The position numbers and the translations under genes are program-made. The notes below the pieces were generated by a model. The model was not told the origin of the DNA, searched no databases, and saw only the letters and a list, made by a program, of their open reading frames with translations. Shown in pieces: positions 55,321 through 62,009 of a stretch of 64,000 nucleotides of DNA. Positions within the stretch are counted from its first letter, which is position 1, and each line of letters starts with the position of its first letter. The stretch is from Chryseobacterium kimseyorum (GTDB lineage Bacteria > Bacteroidota > Bacteroidia > Flavobacteriales > Weeksellaceae): the NCBI RefSeq assembly GCF_025971945.1, contig NZ_JAPDHW010000008.1, forward strand, positions 174,130 through 238,129, written 5' to 3'.

Positions 55321-55338
55321 GCTGTTGGCAATTAGCTT
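55321..55338 (+). repeat. Dispersed 3' repeat, copy B
   Basis: GCTGTTGGCAATTAGCTT starts 4 nt after the acetyltransferase stop; 17 of 18 positions match 28356-28373. The following AGCTTCTGGC...TGGCTTTAAAA resembles one arm of the palindrome after ftsZ. Confidence 0.5.
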
Positions 55339-55425
55339 CTGGCTGTTGGCTTTAAAATCAGATAAGTGAAATTGAAAGATTTCTTATTAATTTTTTTGAA
55401 TTACTTACTTTAAAATAAATATCAA

Positions 55426-55457
55426 AACAGCACTTTTTTGAAGGTGCTGTTTTTTAA
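55426..55457 (+). terminator. Terminator after engB and the acetyltransferase gene
   Basis: Stem AACAGCAC / GTGCTGTT around a T-rich loop, followed by six T. Confidence 0.75.
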
Positions 55458-55696
55458 TTTGGATTTAAAAAACTGATTTTGCCTTAAAAAACACTCCAAA
55501 CATTTGATTATTGTATTTCTTTCTTAAATGAAATGCCTTATATCTTAAATCATTGCAGAGTTATTACAAAAACTTTGTCTTTCATTGCGATATAAAAACG
55601 CAATGGAAGACAAAATCTTATTAAAATTAATCTGAACAAAGCCGTTTCACTTATTTTCGAAATATAAGGAATTGGAAATATGCAACAGGTACAAAA

Positions 55697-55729
55697 TCAA
55701 AAAGAGCCTGACCATAAAAACCAGACTCT
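55697..55729 (-). terminator. Terminator of the serine protease gene
   Basis: On the minus strand AGAGTCTG / CAGGCTCT (one G-U pair), 11-nt loop, then TTTTTGATTTTG. It lies 22 nt after the protease stop. Confidence 0.65.
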
Positions 55730-55750
55730 CCATTTATAAAACAAAAAATG

Positions 55751-56758
55751 TTAAGGATATTCGTTTCTTGCTCTCGTCACAAGACCAACTAAATCTGAAC
55801 CTCCGCTGGCAGAATTAATGCTGGGATTATGCGCACTCTGAGTGGCAACCGCATACGGTGAGCCATTCCAATATCCCCAGAACGGACCACCACTTTGTCC
55901 AGGCCAGATATCAGCTTTGTGCTGAATACTTTGATTATCATCGGGGCTCCAGAAATCGCCATCTAAGGCGATGCCGGTCTGATAAGTGGGTCTCTGAGTT
56001 CCTGTCAAGTCTGCAGGATAACCGGCATGGGTAAAAGACGCCTGCCCGTCCCAGGAATCTGAGTAACTTTTAGCTCCCATCCAGCCAGTGCTGTTTCCCA
56101 TGGGTCTGTCGAGAACGACAACCACATAGTCAAACTGTACTTCTGTGCCATCAATTGTAGGGCCGGCAACTTTATGTTTGTAATAAGTCTGAATTCCCCA
56201 GGCACTTCCGTAAGGGGCGCTTCCGTTGTAATACATCGGTGTGAATTTTATCCATCCTGTCTGGTTGTTGGGTTTCCAATCGATGATATGTGCACAAGTC
56301 AAGAGATGTCTCGGCCCGATCATTACGCCACTTGCTACGCCCAAAGGACTTTCTACTCTACCGATGCAACGCCATGGATAAGCTGTTGAGTTGAACACTT
56401 TTCTCTGATCAGGTCCGAAGATCGTTCTTGCATTTTCAGCATTCAGGAAATTTTCTCTTTCTATAAATTTTGGTTTACGGTCTTTTTTAGGCTCCAATTT
56501 TGGCTGATACTCAAAGTCGGCATGCGCTGGATAGAAGAAATCGGTTTCAGGATTTTCGTCGGCCGCGGATTTTTCTTTCATGGTAATGGCTACAGACTTT
56601 GTTCCTTTTGGATACGTTCTTCCATCGATGGTTTCCATTTCCGGTTCCTTTTCGGATAATTTTAAGTTGGCTGATTTCTCAGCAGATTTTGCTTTAATTG
56701 TTTTAAGTTTTAAAACTTCTTCAGCAGTCATTGGGTTGTTGTTTTCAATATTAGACAT
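55751..56758 (-). CDS. Trypsin/V8-like serine protease with N-terminal pro-region, no signal peptide
   Basis: A 335-residue protein. Residues 1-115 form a charged, low-complexity pro-like region (TAEEVLKLKTIKAKSAEKS...). Residues ~120-335 are a chymotrypsin-fold protease with His157 in LLTCAHI, Asp210 in FDYVVVVLD and Ser289 in WPGQSGGPFWG; the set resembles V8/glutamyl endopeptidases (S1B). No signal peptide or TM is visible, unlike secreted relatives. The joint of the two parts is Lys/Arg-rich (PKKDRKPKFIER, 90-101), a possible cleavage site for a Lys/Arg-specific metacaspase. Such a protease is encoded just upstream on the same strand. Confidence 0.85.
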   Translation of the reverse strand: MSNIENNNPMTAEEVLKLKTIKAKSAEKSANLKLSEKEPEMETIDGRTYPKGTKSVAITMKEKSAADENPETDFFYPAHADFEYQPKLEPKKDRKPKFIERENFLNAENARTIFGPDQRKVFNSTAYPWRCIGRVESPLGVASGVMIGPRHLLTCAHIIDWKPNNQTGWIKFTPMYYNGSAPYGSAWGIQTYYKHKVAGPTIDGTEVQFDYVVVVLDRPMGNSTGWMGAKSYSDSWDGQASFTHAGYPADLTGTQRPTYQTGIALDGDFWSPDDNQSIQHKADIWPGQSGGPFWGYWNGSPYAVATQSAHNPSINSASGGSDLVGLVTRARNEYP

Positions 56759-56783
56759 GATTATTTGGTGTTTTAATCAGTTT

Positions 56784-56820
56784 TTTCCTACTCTTTGGAT
56801 GGCTTTTCGGATTCCGCCAG
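56784..56820 (-). promoter_or_regulatory. Duplicated leader element, copy 1 (before the protease gene)
   Basis: Minus-strand sequence beginning CTGGCGGAATCC, then GAAAAGCC, AGAGTA and GGAAAA. It aligns, with two one-base gaps, to 57691-57729 before the caspase gene. GGC and GCC can pair around a 12-nt loop. It ends about 25 nt before the ATG, so it lies in or near the 5' untranslated region. Confidence 0.5.
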
Positions 56821-56827
56821 TTTAGTT

Positions 56828-57673
56828 TTATGAAAATATTTTTTGTGAAAATTCTGTCCTGATGCTTTCTGTCTGGTTAATCTGTGCGGCTCCCATTGCA
56901 GCCAATGCCATTGCAATCTGGTTATCTAATGTTCTCCGCACAATATTACCATTGGTGGCACGCAGGATTTTGCAGAAATGATAGGTGAAATAACCTCTGA
57001 TCTGGCCATTCATATTTCCTTCCATAGAAACCTGATTGTCTTTGGAGGCGGCCCACAGCGTATGATTCATTCCAACGATCGGAACTAAAGCTTTTGTGGT
57101 AAAAGTTTCTTTTTTAGATGTTTTAGATAATGGAATTTCGTTGGCATACGTCATATAAAACTCATCTTCAAGCATGGGTGGTATAAAACGGGCAGTTTCG
57201 TAAGAGAAATCTACGCTCAATCCTAAATCCATTTTTCTTGTTCCGGTTCCGGAATGACAGCAGTCGAACACCACTTCAAGATTTACTCCGGCTTTCAGTT
57301 TACTGAGAACAGCTTTAAAATCATCATCCCGAATAACTCCGGCACTTGCGTAATCATGTGGACAAATCGCTTCATCTAAACCGTCGATTTCTAAATCTGC
57401 ACCTATGTTGGCCACTCTCGTTCCGTGTCCTGAATAATAAAACACCAAAGAATCGCCTTTTACACTGGTACTTACCAAAGATTTCAGATAATTTAAAATA
57501 TTGGCTCTTGTTGCGTTCTGATTGGTCAAAATCCTGATTTGCGAAGGTGCAAAACCACAGATCACCAATGTATTGGCCATATCCCGTGCGTCGTTGACGC
57601 AGCCGTTTAAATCCGGACCACCAGATCCTATTGGCGCATAGTCATTAATTCCTACGATGAGTGCTTTTTTCAT
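56828..57673 (-). CDS. Caspase-family protease (type I metacaspase-like)
   Basis: A 281-residue peptidase of family C14. The p20-like domain starts at once (ALIVGINDYAPIGSGGPDLNGCVNDA) with catalytic His83 in YYSGHGTRV and Cys139 in FDCCHSG. The acidic loop EIDGLDEAICPHDY (95-108) and IRDDDF match the metacaspase S1-pocket and activation region, predicting Arg/Lys rather than Asp specificity. A p10-like part follows (LWAASKDNQVSMEG, YFTYHF). No signal peptide: cytosolic. The serine protease gene lies 69 bp downstream; both share a leader element. Confidence 0.9.
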   Translation of the reverse strand: MKKALIVGINDYAPIGSGGPDLNGCVNDARDMANTLVICGFAPSQIRILTNQNATRANILNYLKSLVSTSVKGDSLVFYYSGHGTRVANIGADLEIDGLDEAICPHDYASAGVIRDDDFKAVLSKLKAGVNLEVVFDCCHSGTGTRKMDLGLSVDFSYETARFIPPMLEDEFYMTYANEIPLSKTSKKETFTTKALVPIVGMNHTLWAASKDNQVSMEGNMNGQIRGYFTYHFCKILRATNGNIVRRTLDNQIAMALAAMGAAQINQTESIRTEFSQKIFS

Positions 57674-57690
57674 TGTATTAGTTTTTTAAA

Positions 57691-57729
57691 TTTTCCTTAC
57701 TCTATTATCGGCTTTTCAGGTTCTGCCTG
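57691..57729 (-). promoter_or_regulatory. Duplicated leader element, copy 2 (before the caspase gene)
   Basis: Minus-strand CAGGCAGAACCTG, then AAAAGCC, AGAGTAAGG and AAAA, ending about 18 nt before the ATG. It shares GGC, GAA, GAAAAGCC, AGAGTA and GGAAAA in order with the copy at 56784-56820. CAGG/CCTG forms an inverted repeat here. Confidence 0.5.
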
Positions 57730-57850
57730 TAACTTTAATTTCACAGGACAAAATTCTGATTTTCAACAGTATGAGAACAGAGGAGAATACCTGATTTCTT
57801 ACAGGAAAAGCACCTTACTGAAGATTTAAATTTTAGAAAGATGTGGATCA

Positions 57851-57883
57851 TAAAAAAATCCTCACCAGAAATTGGAGAGGATT
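57851..57883 (-). terminator. Terminator of the NarL-type regulator operon
   Basis: Minus-strand stem AATCCTC / GAGGATT with a 13-nt loop, followed by seven T. It lies 124 bp past the regulator stop and separates that operon from the caspase gene. Confidence 0.65.
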
Positions 57884-57908
57884 GATTATTGTCTTAAACC
57901 GAAGTGTC

Positions 57909-57969
57909 GTTCCTACGGAACTATAAATTATGTTTGCATATTACTACAAACACATTGCTCCGCCGGAGC
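57909..57969. repeat. REP-like extragenic element with three hairpins
   Basis: Three short inverted repeats in a row: GTTCC-TAC-GGAAC (57909-57921), GTTTG/CAAAC (57932-57936 and 57947-57951), and GCTCC-GCC-GGAGC (57957-57969). The two outer hairpins are GC-rich in an AT-rich spacer. I recall similar CCTACGGA-type extragenic repeats in Bacteroidota, but only this copy is in the window. Confidence 0.55.
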
Positions 57970-58006
57970 AAAAATTCATGTGACTACTTTTTGTATTTAA
58001 ATTAAA

Positions 58007-58651
58007 TCAACATAAATTATGTTTTAAAGCAAAAAGCACCAGCCCCACTCTGTTTTTTATTTCTAATTTAACGAAAACAGAATCTCTGTAACCATCGATT
58101 GTTTTTGGGCTTAAACACATTTTATCGGCGATTTCTTTGTAAGTCAGTTCGCTGCAGGCAAATATGATGAATTCTTTTTCTCTTTCCTTTAAATCTGAAA
58201 GCAGCGAGGCATTTTTTGCATCCTCGGTTTGCACTTTCAGGAGTTTCTGAGCTACAAAATCAGTATAAAAACTTCCTTTTTCAAAAACAGTATCTATCGC
58301 TTGAAAAAGTATCGAAGGCTGCATATCTTTTAATAGATACCCTTTTGCGCCCGCTTTCAACATTCTGATCAAAACCTTCTCATCATCTTCCATTGTCAGT
58401 GCAATTACTTTGATTTCCGGATGATGTTCTGTAAGCCATTCTGTGGTTTCGATGCCGTTTTTATAGGGCATATTAATATCCATCAAAACAACGGCAGGAA
58501 GTTCTGAAGTTTTTTCCAGGCCGTTGATAAAATCTTCCCCGTTCGGTTGGTTCATTACCACACGGTATTTAGGATTTTCGGCAATCATGTTTTCTAATGC
58601 TTTAGACATTAAAGTATGATCATCGACTATAGCAATCGGAATTGTTTTCAT
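58007..58651 (-). CDS. NarL/FixJ-type response regulator
   Basis: A 214-residue regulator. Receiver: D10-D11 (IVDDH), phospho-acceptor D58 in VVLMDINMPYKNG, T in ALTMED, K in LLKDM. LuxR-type helix-turn-helix at about 148-210: LKEREKEFIIFACSELTYKEIADKM and SPKTIDGYRDSVFVKL. The start overlaps the kinase stop by 4 bp. The adjacent caspase and protease genes are plausible targets. Confidence 0.94.
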   Translation of the reverse strand: MKTIPIAIVDDHTLMSKALENMIAENPKYRVVMNQPNGEDFINGLEKTSELPAVVLMDINMPYKNGIETTEWLTEHHPEIKVIALTMEDDEKVLIRMLKAGAKGYLLKDMQPSILFQAIDTVFEKGSFYTDFVAQKLLKVQTEDAKNASLLSDLKEREKEFIIFACSELTYKEIADKMCLSPKTIDGYRDSVFVKLEIKNRVGLVLFALKHNLC

Positions 58652-59424
58652 GGTAAGTTTTTGTAGTAGGTTATCGTCGTTTTTGTTCCTTCTTCAAGTT
58701 TTGACTGGATAGAGAATTCCGCATGTATCAGTTTGGCTCTTAATTCCATATTTTTTAATCCGGAACCATCGTTCATGCTGTCGGTATTGAAACCTTTTCC
58801 GTTATCAATGATGGTAATTTGCAAATTATTATGATCATCTTCCAAGGTTATGACCAGATTTTTCGCTCTTGAATGTTTTAAAATATTATTAATGCTTTCC
58901 TGAATTATTCTGAATAAAATTAGCCCATGTTTGGGAGTAATATCAATGTCATGCTTCTGTGTTACGAACTCTATCGTCAGTAACCGCAGCTTTTTGATTC
59001 TGTTTATTTCTCTCTCTATCGATTCTATAAGCCCGAAATGAATAATCTGTTCGGTGATCAGAGTTTTAGATAAATTTCTGACATCCTGGATGCATTCGCC
59101 TAATAACTCGTTTAATTCGTTTAGTTCCTCTTTTTCACCATTACTAAGCTTGTTGAGAAGCTGATTCTGTCTCAAACGAACGACGGAAAGTTTTTGTCCC
59201 AAATCGTCATGAAGTTCCTGCCCAATATAGTTGAGCGTCTGTTCCTTCATTTCGACCTGCGAAGTCGCCAGTTCTTTTTCAAAATGCAGGTCTTTTTCTT
59301 TCTGCTCGATCAATAATTTAGTTTTCTTCCGAATGAAAATCAAATACACGAAAATCATCGTTACCACAATAATTAAAAGTGTAATTGTAAAAACAATGAT
59401 AAAACTGTTTTGCTCTTCATTCAT
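58648..59424 (-). CDS. NarX-type sensor histidine kinase
   Basis: A 258-residue kinase with one TM (about 8-31), a coiled linker, HisKA_3 with phospho-His72 in GQELHDDLGQKLS, and HATPase motifs (ESINNILKHSRA, IDNGKGF, GSGLKNMELRA). It lacks any periplasmic sensor domain, so the signal probably comes through the 7-TM protein encoded immediately upstream with a 4-bp overlap. Confidence 0.92.
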   Translation of the reverse strand: MNEEQNSFIIVFTITLLIIVVTMIFVYLIFIRKKTKLLIEQKEKDLHFEKELATSQVEMKEQTLNYIGQELHDDLGQKLSVVRLRQNQLLNKLSNGEKEELNELNELLGECIQDVRNLSKTLITEQIIHFGLIESIEREINRIKKLRLLTIEFVTQKHDIDITPKHGLILFRIIQESINNILKHSRAKNLVITLEDDHNNLQITIIDNGKGFNTDSMNDGSGLKNMELRAKLIHAEFSIQSKLEEGTKTTITYYKNLP

Positions 59425-60077
59425 AATCCCTCAGATTTTATTGCGGCAGGCCGGTTCCAAAATAAACCATAGACAATCACTCCATTGTTTAAGATATTTA
59501 ATAAGAACATTATAATACCAAAAATATCATTCGCAACCTTAATTCTGAAGAAAAACAGCGGAATAATTCCGATGTAAAGGATGAGCGAACCCACAGAGAT
59601 CCAGAAGGGCAGATAGTTTTTTATCTCAAATATTTTGTCTGAATTAAAGGTCTGATAAAAAAACAGAATGATAGAAAATATTAACAGAAGGATGTTGATG
59701 TAAAAAATATTAAAAGAAAGATACTGGAAAAAGCTTCTTTCTAATAAAGACACCCCGAAAACATTGACGAAAAAGAGAACCAGAAATATCATCTGTATTT
59801 TTTTCAACAGAGGAATGTAGAGCAATTTGTAGTAATAAATCAAATAGATCAAGAACACAATGGCAAGACATATACTGTAATATTTCTCGGTCGGCAGGTT
59901 AGTTAGTTTGTAGTAGAAGTAAAAAAAGAGATCGCTGACAGACAGTATGATATATCCGGCGAAAAAAAACAGATTTACTTTTCCGATTTTTTTATAATTA
60001 ATTAAAATCAAAATCATCATCATGACCAAAATGATCATGGATATCTGTTTCCCTAATTCTACATCCCAGGCCATCAT
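59421..60077 (-). CDS. Seven-TM membrane protein, likely sensor partner
   Basis: A 218-residue protein with about seven hydrophobic segments (roughly 12-26, 34-56, 68-88, 94-112, 122-142, 156-176, 182-204), few charged loops and many Phe/Tyr residues. No family recognised. The 4-bp overlap with the kinase gene implies coupled translation and a shared complex; it may supply the missing sensor function (inference). Confidence 0.7.
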   Translation of the reverse strand: MMAWDVELGKQISMIILVMMMILILINYKKIGKVNLFFFAGYIILSVSDLFFYFYYKLTNLPTEKYYSICLAIVFLIYLIYYYKLLYIPLLKKIQMIFLVLFFVNVFGVSLLERSFFQYLSFNIFYINILLLIFSIILFFYQTFNSDKIFEIKNYLPFWISVGSLILYIGIIPLFFFRIKVANDIFGIIMFLLNILNNGVIVYGLFWNRPAAIKSEGL

Positions 60078-60085
60078 TATAATTT

Positions 60086-60643
60086 TCAGTTCAAAGTATT
60101 TGCAGAAACGTGATTCGGTGGTGGCGACAGATTGGTCATATTCATAGGCTGTATAGATTCTATTTTTTCGTATTCATCAGTTGAACCGCCTCTTCTCGCG
60201 TCAGTAGCTTCTTTCTTTGTGGTTGGCATTAAAAAGATGGTCTGATAACCTGCAAATTCAGGTTTTGCCATCTTGTTCGCAGGATGGTTTGCAGGATATT
60301 TTCCCATATAAATTTTAATTCCCACATTTTTAATATCCTTTTCTTTCGCCTGTTCTTTTACATATTGAATGTAACCTTCCATTTCTTCAATGGTAAACGA
60401 ATACCATCTCGAGTCCGGCTGTCCGTTTCGGGCTTCTGTAAGAATTTTGTTATTGGTTTTAGTATATTCATCAAAAAGAATCTGCGCATCCTGATGGGTA
60501 ATCAGTTTCTTCATATAACTGTCATCTACGGGCGTTCCATCCACAGGAGGATTACCACAGCGCACAGCAATCATTACAAAAACACTTAAAATAAGCACGC
60601 CAGGAAGCGCACTGAAATTTTTAGATAAAAAAGGAGTTTTCAT
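60086..60643 (-). CDS. Uncharacterised exported protein, first gene of the regulator operon
   Basis: A 185-residue protein with an N-terminal hydrophobic stretch (about 12-27) followed by VRCGNPP; the Cys could be a lipidation site, or the segment a membrane anchor. The mature part has THQDAQILFDEYTKTNNKIL, WYSFTIEEMEGYIQYVKEQA and IKIYMGKYPANHP, recurring in Chryseobacterium hypotheticals as I recall. It lies 8 nt before the 7-TM gene. It may be an envelope ligand or cofactor of the sensor; function unknown. Confidence 0.7.
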   Translation of the reverse strand: MKTPFLSKNFSALPGVLILSVFVMIAVRCGNPPVDGTPVDDSYMKKLITHQDAQILFDEYTKTNNKILTEARNGQPDSRWYSFTIEEMEGYIQYVKEQAKEKDIKNVGIKIYMGKYPANHPANKMAKPEFAGYQTIFLMPTTKKEATDARRGGSTDEYEKIESIQPMNMTNLSPPPNHVSANTLN

Positions 60644-61188
60644 GGATATTAATTTTTATAAGGTTATCTAACAAAAGTAGTTAACTCTTCAAATATACAA
60701 AAGAGGAAAAACACTCTTTTTATATTTTAGATAAAAAATACTTCAGGAAAACTTTTGAAAAAGTAAAGAAAAAAGGTTTAATAAAACACTGCCCTTCAAA
60801 ATATCACAGCATAAAAATCAACCCTGTTCTTTTTCATGGATCTGGATTAATTGGTCGTATTCAATTTATCTTTTATTATTTTTAGATTTTTCAGAAACAT
60901 TATTTATACTAAAATTATCTCTGAAAACAACCACCCATCTTCCCCTCTTATTTGATTATTTCGAGTCAAAAATGCCAAATTTTATTTTTCATAATCATAA
61001 AGAAATAAAGAATTGTGAAAATTTTTCATATTCATCATTACATTACGAATTATTCAAATTTCTGCCATTATCACAATTCAGCATTGAAAATCAACACCTT
61101 ATACAAAGTAGTACACAGATGGTATATGCTTTATTTGTAAACGCGTGCGACCTGCCATTCCTTTGCAGTATCATTTCGAATTCCTCCA
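60644..61188. other. 545-bp intergenic region between divergent genes
   Basis: On the minus strand two -7 boxes precede the gene ending at 60643: TATATTTG (60697-60690) and TACTTTTG (60679-60672). The rest is AT-rich. An ORF of 79 codons at 60972-61211 overlaps the next gene, has no conserved look and is not supported. No RNA gene recognised. Confidence 0.5.
60672..60697 (-). promoter_or_regulatory. Two overlapping-range -7 boxes of the regulator operon
   Basis: TATATTTG (60697-60690) and TACTTTTG (60679-60672) on the minus strand both fit TAnnTTTG, 46 and 28 nt before the ATG at 60643. Two start sites are possible. Confidence 0.4.
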
Positions 61189-61812
61189 ATGAAAAAAACC
61201 AGCACAAATGATGAGAAAAGAATCTCAAAGTTTTTATCTATCCAGATAAAGACTTTGAGTATTTTCTTACTGTGCTTTTTTAATTTTTATACTGCCCAAA
61301 ACATCTCTAATGAGAATGCCATTCATCTAAATAATGGTGTGCAGATTATTGCAGAAAACAGTGCTGAGAAAGAAGTTAAAAATCAAATCTATGTAACAGC
61401 AGGCACATCGGTTTCAGATTTCTCAGAAAGCAATTTAGAGATTGTAAAAATCAAAGATGCCAAAAAACATATTGCGGCTAACATCAAATCAGCACCTCGC
61501 CTTAAGCAGAAAAATGTAAAAGCCGAGCCCGTAAAACAAAAAGTAGCGAATACGCTGCCGAAAGAGGAAGAAACATTTACTTCAGGTTCAGAATCTGATT
61601 ATATTTTTTCTATTGAGCAAAATCACAGCAATGCTGTTGCTCAAACACAGAATCCGGTTTTGAAAAATTTACTTACGGCTGGTTTCTCCTCTTTACAGAC
61701 GCTTTCTTTATTAGACTCTGTTAAAACAATAATGCCAGACTATCTTACGTATTTCAACGATAAGATAAATTCTGAGTCTTATTCTGTAAGGCCGCCACCC
61801 ATACGCTTATAA
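61189..61812 (+). CDS. Uncharacterised secreted protein preceding the adhesin
   Basis: A 207-residue protein with a long signal peptide (TM-like 20-36, cleavage after YTAQ). The mature part contains NNGVQIIAENSAEKEVKNQIYVTAGTSVSDF, then a Lys-rich linker, and ends in VRPPPIRL. No enzyme motif. I recall such short exported proteins next to large repetitive adhesins in Chryseobacterium, but no proven function. Same strand as the adhesin, 197 bp apart. Confidence 0.65.
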   Translation: MKKTSTNDEKRISKFLSIQIKTLSIFLLCFFNFYTAQNISNENAIHLNNGVQIIAENSAEKEVKNQIYVTAGTSVSDFSESNLEIVKIKDAKKHIAANIKSAPRLKQKNVKAEPVKQKVANTLPKEEETFTSGSESDYIFSIEQNHSNAVAQTQNPVLKNLLTAGFSSLQTLSLLDSVKTIMPDYLTYFNDKINSESYSVRPPPIRL

Positions 61813-61930
61813 AATCTTCACTCAATCAGCGCACTCTATTTTAGAATTATGAGGGTTAAAATTACTCGCTACAAACTCTCCTGAAAATCAGCACAGTAAG
61901 AATAACAATCATTGATCTTAAAAAACTATA

Positions 61931-61950
61931 AACATGAAAATCTTTTCATG
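61931..61950 (+). promoter_or_regulatory. Perfect 9+2+9 palindrome upstream of the adhesin
   Basis: ACATGAAAA and TTTTCATGT flank a 2-nt centre, about 60 bp before the adhesin ATG. No T run follows, so it is more likely an operator or an RNA hairpin than a terminator. Confidence 0.35.
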
Positions 61951-62009
61951 TCAATAAATCTGACTTTAATATATAAATCAATATCTGGTAACAGAAAATA
62001 TCCAAATAA

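Larger units (their letters stand above)
55318..55750 (+). other. 433-bp gap with a dispersed repeat and two opposing terminators
   Basis: No credible gene. From left: a repeat-family copy at 55321-55356, a plus-strand terminator at 55426-55457, about 240 bp without recognisable features, and a minus-strand terminator at 55697-55729 for the protease gene. Confidence 0.6.
57674..58006 (-). other. 333-bp gap between the response regulator and caspase genes
   Basis: Contains the leader element at 57691-57729, a minus-strand terminator at 57851-57883 that ends the regulator operon, and a three-hairpin extragenic element at 57909-57969. The caspase promoter must lie between 57730 and 57850; I see no perfect TAnnTTTG there (closest GAATTTTG). 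Confidence 0.6.

Noticed and set aside
60972..61211. 79-codon plus-strand ORF before the secreted protein gene
   Set aside because: No conserved pattern, no promoter at the usual distance, and it overlaps the start of the better supported gene at 61189.
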